A stretch of DNA of 64,000 bases from contig CAJJDN010000165.1 of the NCBI GenBank assembly GCA_905182985.1, forward strand, positions 35,709 through 99,708, in the 5' to 3' direction. Of the stretch, positions 24,701 to 36,543 are shown piece by piece (within the stretch, counting starts at the first letter, position 1; every line of letters starts with the position of its first letter). The stretch comes from Paramecium sonneborni. Its lineage: Eukaryota > Ciliophora > Oligohymenophorea > Peniculida > Parameciidae. Under the pieces are notes generated by a model that saw only the letters and a program-made list of their open reading frames with translations, was not told where the DNA came from and ran no database searches. A program made the position numbers and the translations under genes.

Positions 24701-25812
24701 ATGTCAAATCCATACGTATAATCGAATAATCAATATCCTCAATAAAATTAGTAATAATACCCTTAATAATATCCACAACAATACCCTTAATAGTATCCAT
24801 AATAATAATAATCATATTAATAACCACAATAATAATACCCACCTTAATAATAATAGTATTATTAATCATAATAACCTAATAACTAATATTAATAAGTTCC
24901 ATTTTCAAAGGCATCTTTACATACTGCACATGATCCTGCAACTACAAAAGAAAAACTAATTGTAAATATAGTTAAAGCAATATAATTATTTGGAACCTTT
25001 GATAATATTATATATTGTGTATACTTTTCTTGCTACATTTTTAAAACAAAATATTGCTATTTCGGTCACAAATGAAACTGCAAACATACTCCAATAAAAT
25101 GCAGTTGCATGATAACTTTAAGGATTAATCAAAAGATCTCTAAATCCCTATGAAAAACATGCTACAGTCACCATACCAAATGTGACTAATAATTAAATTG
25201 TTAATAAACTATAAACTTTAACTATAAAATTCTTTCTCTAATCAAATCCAACATTTGATAATAAACAATCTCCACCATCATAATCAACAAGAGGCATTTT
25301 TTCTAAAATCTTAAATTTTAAATTACATTCATCGTTCGAATATGTTCCATTATTTTAGGGAACTGTTTAATTGTAATAAGGCTATTATTGAATTGGCTGT
25401 TTAATATTAATAGCTGCACTTATGACATTTGCTGTTACTGCTGCATTGACTGTTTATGCATGCAAAACTAAAACTGATTTTACTCTAGCAGGTATTATTA
25501 ATTATTCTATTTAGGTGGTGCATTATTTATTTTTGCTACTATTTTATTTATCCTCATCATATTTTCAATATTCTTCTTTAATATTATCCTTTGGCTACTC
25601 TTATGTGCATTATCAGTAATACTTTATGGTTTCTATTTAATTTATGATACTCAATTGATTGTGGGAGGAAAAGTATTAATTTATTATTTATTTAGTCTCA
25701 TCAATTAAGTATAGATGATTATGTTATTGGAACAATGTTCATATATATTGATATAATTATTTTGTTCTTGAGAATATTGTAGATCTTGATGATATTGTTT
25801 GGAAAAAAATGA
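24701..25812 (+). CDS. TMBIM/Lifeguard (Bax-inhibitor-1 family) gene with an internal inversion
   Basis: As written the gene is split: the N-terminal leader and C-terminal half are on the plus strand, but the middle (24895-25400) is on the minus strand. Turning that segment round joins both edges in frame. With introns of 28, 23 and 23 nt (24997-25024 inside the segment, 25492-25514, 25673-25695) the CDS is 1038 nt, 345 residues. Order: an N-terminal (P)QQY-rich leader (MSNPYVQSNNQYPQQ); the first helices with KVYSLLTIQLLVTFGMV and RKVPNNYIALTIFT; then LMTFAVTAALTVYACKTKTDF, a GFYLIYDTQLIVGGK signature and helices ending LFGKK. Family members are seven-helix Golgi/ER proteins affecting Ca2+ leak and cell-death sensitivity. 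In the given orientation the gene cannot make the protein. Confidence 0.9.
24713..24883 (+). repeat. Gln/Pro/Tyr codon repeat in the TMBIM leader
   Basis: TAA, TAG and CAA glutamine codons alternate with CCT/CCA and TAT/TAC, giving repeated PQQY units and longer Q runs. Pro/Gln/Tyr-rich N-terminal leaders are also usual in animal GRINA-type TMBIM proteins. The low complexity could help misassembly at the adjacent inversion edge. Confidence 0.8.
24895..25400. other. 506-bp inverted segment inside the TMBIM gene
   Basis: The segment codes for TMBIM residues only when read on the minus strand. Both flanks code on the plus strand. Both edges abut the same 11-mer TAATATTAATA in the same orientation (24884-24894 and 25402-25412). 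Reversing the segment gives in-frame joins on both sides: ...NNQYQQ-QPIQQQ... and ...FENGT-LILIAALM.... The exact edges can slide by one base. Confidence 0.88.
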
Positions 25813-25819
25813 AATATAA

Positions 25820-26446
25820 TCATTATTATTATCGTTAACATTACTTCTTCTTCTCTTTCCTTGTAAGTCTTCTATACTTTCTTATTATTTTCATATCAGC
25901 TATCAAACTTATTTTATCAGTTTTCTCTGCTAATCTATTAATTCCAATTAAATTATCGCCAACTTTATTGAATGTATATTTTGAATGACATACTTCAGGT
26001 CTATCCTCATAAATTAAATAATCTGCACCGAACTTATTAATTAATATCTCTATTTATTATTACCTTTCCACCTCCAATAATATAATAATTATTAATCACA
26101 CATTTATTATCTTTATCCTAATATACTATTTAATCTATTTTGCAATTCTTTGCCAAAGGAATTTCAAAATTATATTCAATTCCTTTCTCTTTATATTAAT
26201 ACATATAATGTTATTAATTTCTCAATTATATAATATATATCTCTTTTTTTTAATGTTTATATTCGAGAATTCTATTGATATTATTTCATATTAAAGATTT
26301 TTTAAATGCTTGAATACTTTTCAATTTCATTTAATTCATAAATTCATATAATAGTACATTATTATAATTAACATAAATTCCTCTGAAGGAACCAAAAATA
26401 CTCTAAAATACAATACTACATTAAATGCATTCAAAATTAATGGCAT
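25820..26446 (-). CDS. Hypothetical protein, at least 117 aa
   Basis: The firm part is 26204-26064 joined to 26032-25820 over a 31-nt intron, 117 residues. It starts MYQYKEKGIEYNFEIPLAKN and ends in a basic tail (KIIRKYRRLTRKEKKK). Upstream frames to about 26446 also read as protein (ILEYKHQKKEIYIIQL; MPLILNAFNVVLYF), so the true start is probably further 5' through one or two introns that I could not fix. No domain is recognised. Its stop is only 7 bp from the stop of the convergent TMBIM gene, so the 3' ends must overlap or nearly overlap. Confidence 0.55.
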
Positions 26447-26864
26447 ATTCTCGAATCAAGTATCACTAGAATCAAATTTCGAATTCCATATCATAAAAAA
26501 ACATTTTTATTAACATTTCTAAATATTAATATATTTTTTATATTATTTTAAAAAATATGACATATGATATTTTTCTAAAGATTTTAAATAAATAAATAAA
26601 ACTAGACATATATAAGTATTTGATTATTTATATTGTGAATAATTTTATAAATAAACGTAGACTCTTAGACTAAGTTTTCTAATTAATTTCATAGTAAACT
26701 GAGTCTTCACAACAATTTTCAATAGATGAAGATGAAATAAATCAAGAGATTAATAACATTTGAATGAAAATTGTTTGACATTAATAATCTTAGATATTCA
26801 TGTTAATTGATTTAAAGAAATAATAACAAAGCAAAATGATATATTTAAATATTATTTAAAACAC
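26447..26864. other. Intergenic, nothing seen
   Basis: These 418 bp of A/T-rich DNA lie between the 5' end of one minus-strand gene and the stop of the DnaJ gene. No protein-like frame or RNA gene was recognised. Confidence 0.5.
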
Positions 26865-27453
26865 TCATTTCTTTCTTGTAATAAGTTTTAATATTTCAAT
26901 AATAAAAGTTAATCCTTTGTCCAAATAACTTATATTATCCTTAAAGAACTTTTCAAAACCTCCCTCAGTTAGCATAAATTTCTTCATGCGACTAGATGAT
27001 ACATTTTCTAATTCTTCCTTTGATAAGATTTTATTTGAAGGAATATCTAAGTTAAATGGGAATTCTTAATCTCCTTTTTTAAATAAGAACTCCATTTATA
27101 TCGTTTATTATTGATTATTGATAGTATCTTGATTAGTCTATGTTATATTTAAATCCTCTTATGCTTTGGATTAATAATTATCAAATTCCATTTTAAGAGA
27201 AGTGTCTGATAAGACCTATGATATTATCAACAAATTGAATTACTTAAAAAGCTTCTCGAACTTCTTAATATTTAATTTCATCCTTCATTTATGAATCTGG
27301 ATGATACCTAGATGCCATCTTTAAATAAGCTATTCTAATATCAGCTTAATTTGCTGTTTTTGGAATGTTTAGTATTTTATAATAATCTTTAGTATATTTT
27401 GTAAGGCGTGAATATCGATTCAATGCACAAAAAAATCTCGAGGATTAAAACAT
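26865..27453 (-). CDS. DnaJ (J-domain) protein, probably mitochondrial, 186 aa
   Basis: Exons 27453-27244 and 27215-26865 are joined over a 28-nt intron that splits the J domain; the phases close. J-domain proteins stimulate the ATPase of Hsp70. Residues about 25-75 are the J domain: YYKILNIPKTANQADIRIAY, then HPD in ASRYHPDSQ, then EVREAFQVLSD. The first 24 residues (MFQSSRFFCALNRYSRLTK) lack acids and are rich in Arg, Ser and aromatic residues, as in a mitochondrial targeting peptide. No zinc-finger or C-terminal substrate domain follows; the rest is acidic and helical. The start codon is 8 bp from that of the divergent gene at 27462. Confidence 0.9.
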
Positions 27454-27461
27454 TTTAATAA

Positions 27462-27944
27462 ATGAATAATATATTAGAATATTTAGAAACTAGAGATTAA
27501 GAAATTGGAGTAATCTAAGTTATCTGTTTATAGCCATTAATCATTGAATACTTCAATGTAAATTATGATTTAACATGTGCAATTAGCAATATAATAAATT
27601 AGAATACTGACATCTGTATTTTTAAAATATAGAAGCAACAACAAAATAATAACCAGAATTAAGAAAAAACCTAATGGGATTACTATAGGGATAATAAAAT
27701 AATAGCAACTATTTCAAACAAAGAAGAAATACTATAAAAGCATCTTTAGGGTTTTAAAGAATAACTATTTATTAAATTCTCCATTTTTGATGAAAATGAT
27801 AAACCAAATTACTTAGATCGATGCCAAAAAACAATAAATTATATCTAAATGAAATAAAAAGACATTATGTTTAGCAAATAAGATACTTTATATTTAGCAG
27901 AAGAAGTTAAAGAACATTGTTAATAATGGCTAACATCAATTTGA
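27462..27944 (+). CDS. Hypothetical protein, 160 aa
   Basis: This is a single open frame from ATG 27462 to TGA 27942-27944. The N-terminal 60 residues are mixed and hydrophobic (MNNILEYLETRDQEIGVIQV). A Gln/Asn linker leads to a well-formed charged helical C-terminus (IATISNKEEILQKHLQGF, then FDENDKPNYLDRCQKT, ending CQQWLTSI). No family is recognised. The C-terminal half is convincing as protein. The N-terminal half is weaker, and the start leaves only 8 bp to the divergent DnaJ start, so the real start could be later or in another exon. Confidence 0.55.
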
Positions 27945-29200
27945 ATAAATTATTATATCTAAAATTTATAAAATATACCACCATCCATCTTCAAATCATC
28001 ATTGTAATTAAATTCTTTAAGAATAAAGTTATATATATTATATTATTACTTATATATTGAGAAACAAAAATATATCAAAATATTTTTCCGAATAAAAAGA
28101 AAGTAATTTTTTATACTCACCGAGAAATTTAGAATTCTAAAAAATACTAAATCAATTCTTATTATAAAATAATATCTAAAATAATTATAGCTATTCAATT
28201 AATATGATCTTATTAAGTATCTTTTAAAGCAAATTTCATAGTTACAAAAAACAAAAAATTTATAAATATCTATCAAAATAGTTTAGAATATAAGTATAGG
28301 TAATAAAAAGAAATATACTAAGTTGAAAAAATAAATGGAAATATGATATTAAGAAATAGAAGAAAAAATTTTAAGTCACTATTCTAAGAAATACTCACAT
28401 AATAAACAAAAGTTAAAATTTTATTAAGAAAAAAGAAAAGTCAAAAAAAATCAATAAACGATTTCATAATTAGCAATAATAATTGAATCAGAAATTACTA
28501 TTATACTTCAGTTAGAAATCTCGAATAAAATTCTAAACTATTTCATCAATACTATTGGATGAATAAAAATAAATATTAATGGTGAGCAATTCATACTTGG
28601 ATATGGTGATTATAGTAAAGTATTAAATAGTAAGGATGAAAATTATATACATTTCAAATATAAGGTAGAATTTTTATGCAAAAAAACAGTTAAAATTTTA
28701 TGAGAAATTTATAATAATTAAATTCCAATTCGAAACATTAAAAATAAAAATAATTGTAAAACAGGATAATAAATTGATGAAATTTGAAAAAAAACTTGAA
28801 GAGGATGATTTTAGAGATTAAAGAATTTGGAAGGTAAAAGTTTTATTGATTAGAAAATGTAGAAGATGTAGGAATTAAAGAGACTTTAAATTTTAAAAAC
28901 AAAAATAATAAATTAAAAAGTTAGTTGAAATAAATAGTGAATTTGATGCAAGTATTAGACTTAATTATAACATCTATAAAGAAAAAATTGTACTTATCTT
29001 GAATTGATTTGATTTGTTATGATTTAGTAATTAATTTTAATTTGAGATTTTGATTTTATTAGTGTTTTAACAAAATAAGAAACTTTTCAAAAATATGTTT
29101 TTTTCAATGGAATTTCCTCAATATGGAAATAAATTTCTTATATAGAAAAAAGATTAAATTAATATACAATAATTTAGGAAATCAATTGAGATAATAAAAT
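27945..29200 (+). other. Gene-poor stretch with possible degraded coding sequence
   Basis: From about 28320 to TGA 29005-29007 one plus-strand frame is open for over 220 codons, with a Lys/Gln/Ile-rich composition. A second frame gives a more natural segment over 28575-28660 (INGEQFILGYGDYSKVLNSK). No start, intron set or family could be assigned. I take it as a decayed gene, or one too diverged to model. Confidence 0.35.
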
Positions 29201-30025
29201 ATGAGATTAATCATATTTATCTTGACAATAAGTACAGTCACATTGATAAGTTCAACAAATTTGAATATAAGCAACAGTTGTAATTGTTCTGAATTGTTTA
29301 ACTAAGATTGTTTATCTGTCTAGTCAAATTGTGATTGGAATAGTTAGACGAAATAATGTTAAGAAATAGAATGTTCAAAAATAGAATTGTCAAATCATTG
29401 TGTTTAATCTTCTAAGAGATGCTATTGGTTAAATAAGTAATGTAATGATTTTATATCTTGTGAAACAATTCCAGGTAAAAGTTAATAAGAATGTATTGAT
29501 GCAAATATCTATTGTCCAGCATCAAATGGAATAAATTGTTTAGCAATAGAATATTAATAAAAATGTGAAAAAATAAAGGATCCTGAAACTTGTAATGATT
29601 ATTATTCTCCAGATGGTAAGTGTATGTGGAATGGAATAAATTGTATCATTCTATAATCTTGTACACAATTATGGAGTAATAAAACAAAGTCATGTTTGTA
29701 AAGAGGTTGTTATTTTGATTAGCTTTCTTATTCATGCTTAGATATGAAATGTTCTAAGCATTAATTAGAATTTGAGTGTTAATTTGGAGTTCCAACAATT
29801 GGTCCATATTTAAATAATATTATTCCATGTAAATGGGATAGTATAAATAGAGTATGTTAAAATGGAAAACCTGATGAATATACTATAGATCAATGTTATA
29901 GTCATACTGCAAGAACTTATCATTGGAGTAGTAGTATATTTAACAAAGGATAATGTATAGCATGTTATGGTTATATATTATCAATAATAATAATAATTGG
30001 ATTGTCAATAACAATTATTATATGA
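29201..30025 (+). CDS. Cys-rich secreted surface protein, 274 aa
   Basis: This is a single exon from ATG 29201 to TGA 30023-30025. A signal peptide (MRLIIFILTISTVTLISS) leads into Cys-rich units such as CDWNSQTKQCQEIEC and CYWLNKQCNDFISC, where C-x-W and paired Cys recur every 40-60 residues. The end is CIACYGYILSIIIIIGLS, a Cys pair followed by a hydrophobic tail. That is the pattern of a GPI-anchored or tail-anchored surface antigen. Length and layout match the gene at 9969-10781, with low residue identity outside the Cys/Trp frame. Surface location is inferred from signal and tail. Confidence 0.9.
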
Positions 30026-30155
30026 TAAGTTGGACTAATAGAAATTAATATTTGAGATTTATTAATTAATATTTGTAGTTTCTAAATAGTAATATAATAA
30101 TTCCAATTGAATATATTATTGATTTCAATTTGATTAATTGATTGATTGATATCTT

Positions 30156-33100
30156 ATGGATAATAATTACATGAATAATGTGAATAGAAAGAAGATCTAT
30201 GAAAAGAATTCGAAAGATGAAGAGATGAATTCTATGGAAACTGTATAATTGCGAGCATATTTATATAATTTTTAAATATAATATGTTAAACGAATTAATC
30301 CAGCTATTTTGTAGCAATAGTACTCATTCTAGTGAGTTATTTTACAATGCTACATTATAATTAAATGAGTTTTTAGACAAGAAAGAGATAGTGCGATGTT
30401 TTCCAAGAGTGTCAGAAAACCTTGGAGATCAATTAGTATAGGATATTGATTGATAATCTATAGCCAAATCTGAGGAAGGCCTCTCATTAGCTTTTCCAAG
30501 CATATATTCGTGTGAATGAAAGTTTTGATGCAGTACTTTCAGCTATGCTTAGTAGAGGCCTTGTACATCCAAACGTAAGCATTTTTATGTTATATAATAT
30601 AAGTGGTTGGTGAGATAGAAGAATATTAATTCATTGCAATCACTGTTTTTATCAGAAGGCTAACATTTAGATACTGATAGTACTATTGTTAAGAATATGG
30701 TTGAGATGTTGTTAGGGAAGTTGTCTGATTCTAATATAGCTGTTTGTAAGGCTACTGAATAGGTATGACTATTAGAATATTTATTAGACATTGATATCTC
30801 TTATCACTTTGAATTCATATAAGTAATGTCATGCTTAATTGCCTTTTGGAATATAATCTCAAGTTGAACAATTTGTAGATTAAATGAAACTGGCTAATTA
30901 GATAAGACATGACTTGAAATTCAAAGACCCAACTTCTAATGGATTGCCATTTGAGAAATTGGAAGATTTGAAAGATACTTAGTGGTAAATGAGAGCAGAA
31001 GCTATTTAAAGAATTTATGAAGAACTTTAAGATGTGGTCTTGACCCCATTATAAGTAGAGGTCTTGTTTGAGCATATTGTTAATTTAGTTAATGATCATA
31101 ACTTCAATATAGTGTTAACTACTTTATAGATAATGTAAAGATGCTTGTAGTTCAATATAGTGAAGAGTAGCAACATAGTTAATATATACACTAAGCTAGG
31201 GGATTCAAAATCAGCAATAAGAACAGCAGTGAGATAAGTGTTAGTGATGTATTTGTAGAAGATTGGTGATGCTGAATTGTTGATTCAAATATTGTAATAG
31301 CCAAATAAGAATTCATTTTACAAAGAAGAATTGTTAGATCTGTTAGTGGATTTGGTGCAAAGAAATAAGATGCTGGTAACCTGATTGTTCAATATGCAGC
31401 TTTCATAATACCTCGAATTGGCCATAAAGGAAGTGGCTCCTTTCCTTGAGGACCAGAAATAGAAACTGCGTTTTAAAGCCATTGAAACCCTTACATAGTT
31501 GACCACATTAAATCAAGCCTTGACCAAGCGAGTGTTCTCGTAATTAGGTATTACAGAAGATCTTTTTAACTAAATTGATGTAAGTACTGCTTCATCAAAT
31601 AAATCTGATCTTCCCTAATTACGATTCAAGAAAGAGTAAAGAGCAGAATAGAGAGAATAAGTAGAATAAAAAGATTACTCCTAATCTTTACCAGAACCCA
31701 AAAATAAGTAATAATTTGATATACCAATATTTCAATCTCAATAATAAGGATATATACCAACAATTATATCGTAACCTTAAAAATAATAAAGGAGTGCCTA
31801 AAAACCAGAATCTCATCCTCAATCTTCGAGTGTAGAATTTAGAAATCTTCAATAATAATAAGAATATAATCAACCTCCTGCAACTTAATAAAGTAAACCA
31901 TTCAGAATAGTTAAAAATCCATAATAAGATATTCCAGATTAAGAAACTGGTCTTACTTATACCAAACCTTTCTAAAGAAAACCTAAGGCTGAAGCTGATA
32001 AAACATTTTAACCAATTTATTTAGATTCAGTGACTCCATTAGATTAACCAGAATAAGTGCTAAAGAATTTATTGAATGATTTAAGATATGATGATTGGAA
32101 TAGATAATTCGAAGCACTTAACAATCTTAGAAGATTAGCAAAACATAACACTGAATTACTTAGAAAATCAATTAATTTTACATAAATCTTATAAGAAATG
32201 GTTAAATAAATTGAAAATCTGAGAAGTGGAGTATCTAAAAATGCTTTAATATCTTTATAAGAACTTAGTGATATCTATAAAAAAGATTTAGATTGTGTAA
32301 TGGATTAAGCATTATAAAAATTAATAAAAAAAGCTATTGATCTCAATACTTTTATTAGTGAAGAAGTTAGAAAAGCCTTAATCTCTTTATTATAAAATTG
32401 TACTGAATCTAAGTCAATTTCTCTAATATCTTAAGTGTATTAGAGTAAATCAATTGCTGTGAAAGTGAACATTTGTTATGCATTGAATAATTTATTAGAT
32501 CCTAATAAATAATACTTTGAAAAAATGCTATAAATTTTGTGTCTCTATGCTTGTGATTAAGGTTAAGAAGTCAGATAAATTGCGAAAGAGGGATTATTAA
32601 GTTTAATAAATTAAATAGATAAAAGAGAATTAGAATAATTGGTTATAAAATTAGCTCCCGATGGAGAATGTAAACGTATTATGACAATTATTAATGGTGA
32701 ATCTACCACAACTTCAGAATTTAGAAAGTTTGGTACTACATAAACTAAAGAAGCTAAGACACCAGAACTTAGAAATAGAACACCTAATGCTAAAAAATTA
32801 TCAGCAGATTTTGAATAGATGCCAAATTATATGAATTAAGCAGAATTAGCTAAAGATTGGAAATAAAAGAAAGATGCTATTGATTGGTTGTGTAATTTTG
32901 CAAAAAAAGAAGCATAATCTTTAAATGGTCATAAATATTCAAATAAATTTTTGGATTTGTTATGCAAATTAATTGATGATGGTAATAAAAATATAGCTCT
33001 ATACACATGTGAACAATTCATTTAATTAGTTGAGGCACTTAAAGTATATTATGTCTTTATATGAAAATTAGTTACCAATTTAAAATAATTATGTTAATAT

Positions 33101-33482
33101 ATGGAATGGTGTATTTAAAGTAGTATCGTCTACAAATAATTAAGTACGATAATCAGCTGAATCATTATTTCATGAACTTATGATACATATTGACATTCAA
33201 TATTCATTACCTTAAATCTAACATCTTATTTTGTATGGTCCAGCCAAATCTAAAGGCATAGCCATAACAATGTTAGCAAGTATTATTTTAAAATTATAAA
33301 TAGATTTTGTATAATAATTTTATGATGAGCGACCATAATTAGTAGTGAAGTATCTTGTACCTTTAGCTAAGAAATTACAAGAAGAACAGAAACCAGATAT
33401 TAAAATAGCATCTTAGAAATTATTTTAATAATTGGTTTCTATATGTCCAAATGATGTTGCTCATTTGAAGTTATTAAAATGA
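30156..33482 (+). CDS. TOG-domain (TOGARAM/crescerin-like) ciliary microtubule protein, 1056 aa
   Basis: Seven exons (30156-30310, 30333-30435, 30464-30574, 30604-30762, 30788-31375, 31400-33043, 33072-33482) with introns of 22-29 nt close in phase. The product is an array of HEAT-repeat TOG-like blocks at about 45-245, 250-430, 587-790 and 850-1056. A Gln/Pro-rich linker lies at 440-585. TOG-type lines include GDQLPNLRKASHQLFQAYIR, WLVRQKNINSLQS and DWNRQFEALNNLRRLAKHN. Two N-terminal and two C-terminal TOGs around a linker is the plan of TOGARAM1/crescerin, which binds tubulin and controls axoneme growth; a Tetrahymena homologue acts at ciliary tips. That function is inferred from architecture. 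An in-frame TGA lies just upstream of the start. Confidence 0.88.
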
Positions 33483-33522
33483 ATATTATTATTTATTATA
33501 ATTTTTTAATTAATTTTACTCA

Positions 33523-34632
33523 TCATTTTAATTCATTATCAAATAATTAAATTTCTATAATGTTTAAATAAGTGTGTTAATTAAATTTTTATTTAATTCC
33601 AAATCTTTTTTCATCCAAATTAATAAAGAATTCTGGCCATCCATTCATAAATTTAATAATTTCTCCTTCTAAATAAGCAATTCTTTAAGCTGAATCTAAT
33701 TTATATTATTCTTAATTTTCTTTACTCATAAAAATATTTAATAATTCTCCTTAAAAATAATAATCTAATCTTTCTACAATTATTTTAGCAACTTAATAAA
33801 TTTCATGTTCTTCTTTATCTTTTTATCCACTCTCTATTAAAGTCTATAAAACTTGAATCATTCCAGGTTCATTATTTAAAAAGTATTCTTCAGTTAAATA
33901 TCTTATATGTGTATGACAATTTAATTAAATGAATCCTTTAGACACTAAACTATAAGAATCCATATAAATAACTCTAAATGATTATACAATGCAATCATAT
34001 TTAATAATATCTCTATATTTCTTTTCTATTGTAAATTCTCTTGGTTATACTTCAATAACATTGCCCAATGCTATTCCTAAACATTATTCTTCTGCTTCTT
34101 TATTATCATTTTTAGTAATTTCTACAAACATTGAATCAATATTCTTATATTCTGTACTACCATTATTATTATTATTATAATAATATTTATTTTATTTCTG
34201 AAATGTTTCATAAATCTTTACAATTATTTCTCCAGGTCCTCCAGGATAATTACGAACATCATTTTAAACTAAATCCCATGGTGGTCTATATAAATTCCTT
34301 TTAAAAATATTTGTAGAATTTGGATCAGCTTTTGGTTTAGCAAATTTAAAACAATTAATATTTCCATCAGAATTAGGGAATCCCTATATTCTACATCTAC
34401 CTTTAAATGTTTTTCTTCCTGGTAATGTATAACCATCTACAATTACTTAAATTCCCATTATTATATTTCTATCGTTATGTTCTATTAATAAATTAAAATG
34501 TTAATCTGCTTATCCAACAATGCAAACCCCTTCAGGAGTCATTATATGTTAATATTCAAATGGTTTGCCTCTTATTTTTCTATAAGGATCAACAAATCGT
34601 AATTAAAATGTTTAATCATTCGAATGAACCAT
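33523..34632 (-). CDS. Hypothetical protein, 369 aa
   Basis: This is a single exon from ATG 34632 to TGA 33525-33523, convergent with the TOG gene 40 bp away. The product starts MVHSNDQTFQLRFVDPYRK. It is soluble, with a Gly/Pro-rich beta-looking first half (GYTLPGRKTFKGRCRIQGF, NYPGGPGEIIVKIYETF). An Asn-run linker (NKYYYNNNNNGSTEY) leads to a helical C-terminus (ESGQKDKEEHEIYQVAK, FMNGWPEFFINLDEKRFGI). The first half could be a beta-sandwich binding domain of the kind repeated in ciliate-specific proteins, but I cannot name a family. It is intact and its composition is clearly coding. Confidence 0.8.
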
Positions 34633-34844
34633 TTTAAAAATATATATTGATTATGTTTACAAATGTTTGCATATATTTGTAAATAAATCAATCTTATATT
34701 TTGCTCATCTCAATTAAGTATTTATTTTCTATTTAAATCCAAATCTTATAACAAATCCATCCAAACGATAATCCAATAAATATAGAACTTTATTGCATAT
34801 GAATTATATTAGATTAATTTATCATCTATATTGAGAAACGGATA

Positions 34845-36017
34845 ATGAAAACATTTATCTTATTAGGATTGCTATCATTCACATTTGCTGTGAGTATTAC
34901 TAATTAAGGCACTTTAACCAATCCAACATCAAGAGTAGAAAGAATAGTCACTAAATTTATGTAATTAAGTGAAATGAGTACTCAATTTAACTTTAACAAA
35001 CTTTTTGATGCTATTGACTAATTAAGTGCACAATTAAAAGTAACATACATTACTTAACATTAAAGCAATCAGAAGTAGACGAGAATAATCTATTTGATGC
35101 TGACTTTGCTTAATATGTTGAAGATTAGGCTTTTTATACAGATCTAGTCACTTTCTATACTGCTGAAGTTGCTTAACATACTGAAGATTTAAGATCTTTA
35201 AATAATCATCTTGAATCATACTAATAATAATTAGCATAAAGATAAGAGGAATTAGATAGAACTTAAAAATAAAAAACTTAATTAGAAGAAACTATTAGAT
35301 AAAATGAAATCACATATAACAAATAAATTACTGATTTCAATACAGCTATTGATGTCTTAGATTAAGCTATTTAATTACTCTCTGGCCTAAGAAGTAATAT
35401 TCCATTAAATTATTATTACTAGATCCTGTCTTAATTTAAACTGAATCAGATTAATTGAAAACCTTAGCAAATAAATTAAGTGCCATCAATCTTAAAAATC
35501 ATAGAGTTTTATACTAACCTATTATTGATATCTTTATGTAAATTGCATAAAATAAGTACTCATATTCAATCAAGTTAGTTTGGCTAATCAAGATCTCCTT
35601 AAAAAAGTACTTAATATGTTGAATGGTCTCAGAAACTCTTTAGATGGAGGTAGAAATGCATTAACAAGCAATTATAATAGTGAAAGAGCTTCCAATTTAG
35701 AATTATTAGAATCATATAATAAAAAAATTGATGCTCTTGTTAATGAAGTTATTCCAATGTTACAAGATTTAATTGCTAATACTATTGGTAACTAATATTT
35801 ATTAATCAATCTAGAACAAATCAAAGTTAAGACTGAATTGTTGAATAACGCTTAAGCTAATCTTGATGAAGCCAAAGAAACTTTGTAATTCATTGAAGAT
35901 AGATGGGTTAAAAGAAAGGCTTAACATGCAGCATTGTTAGCTGAATATGAGAAAGAATAAGCCCTTATAGCTTAGACTATAACTGTTTTGTAAAGAGGCG
36001 GTGTAAGAAGATAATGA
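34845..36017 (+). CDS. Trichocyst matrix protein (TMP), 355 aa
   Basis: Five exons (34845-35039, 35066-35393, 35423-35555, 35579-35787, 35815-36017) with introns of 26, 29, 23 and 27 nt close in phase. TMPs are secretory-granule proteins that are cleaved and crystallise in the trichocyst core, then expand on Ca2+ contact during exocytosis. The product has a signal peptide (MKTFILLGLLSFTFA) followed by almost wholly alpha-helical, coiled-coil sequence rich in Gln, Leu, Asn and Asp (SYQQQLAQRQEELDRTQ). The repeated NLANQDLLKKVLNMLNGLR-type segments typical of the family are present, ending LQRGGVRRQ. The length is normal. The last intron (27 nt) has no in-frame TGA. The 3' end is 18 bp from the convergent SmB gene. 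Confidence 0.93.
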
Positions 36018-36035
36018 TTTAAATTTTATTTTATT

Positions 36036-36474
36036 TCACATCGGAGGCATATTCATTCCTGCAGGCATCATAGTTTATTACCCAGGTAAACCCATTCCCT
36101 TAGGTTATGATATTAAACCAATATTTGGTGCTCCTGTCACTCCTTGTCTTGTTATTGGTTGTGCTTTTCCTGGTCCTGGTTATAATTCTTATTTCTTTGG
36201 AGGTTGATGAGGAGGGGCTTCTGCTGATAAGGATATTATATTATCGCCTCTTACAATAATCATTCCCAAAGTTCTTTTAGTTTCGATTTCATGAATTCCT
36301 TTCATAAAAATAACTTCTACCTTGCTTTCTTATTCTGTATTCTTCACATTCACTCAGAATCACATTCAAATGTTTGTCAAAAGCTAAAAAGGTTCCAACC
36401 AACATACGTCCATCACCTAAAGTAATTCTGACTCTGTAATCAATCCACTAAAAAAACTTGCTTTTCTAAGACAT
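36036..36474 (-). CDS. Small nuclear ribonucleoprotein SmB/SmN, 138 aa
   Basis: Exons 36474-36321 and 36298-36036 flank a 22-nt intron inside the Sm fold. SmB is one of seven Sm proteins that form the ring on U1, U2, U4 and U5 snRNAs of the spliceosome. Sm1 is seen as [20 protein letters not shown] with [14 protein letters not shown]. Sm2 follows as [20 protein letters not shown]. The C-terminus is the short Pro/Gly/Met-rich tail typical of SmB ([21 protein letters not shown]). The length is close to fungal and protist SmB. It is nuclear by family. A genome full of 20-30-nt introns depends on this machinery. Confidence 0.95.
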
Positions 36475-36543
36475 ATTTTAATATTTTAATATATATTTAA
36501 TTGTATACTATAATAAATATGCACACCTTTAATTAGACTTAAA

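Noticed and set aside
24663..24869. Minus-strand reading frame of repeated Ile/Val codons
   Set aside because: It is the complement of the Gln/Pro/Tyr codon repeats of the TMBIM leader. Composition alone produces it.
24895..25400. A separate minus-strand TMBIM N-terminal-half gene
   Set aside because: It has no own stop or C-terminal half. Its two ends join the flanking plus-strand halves in frame when reversed, so it is one gene with an inverted segment.
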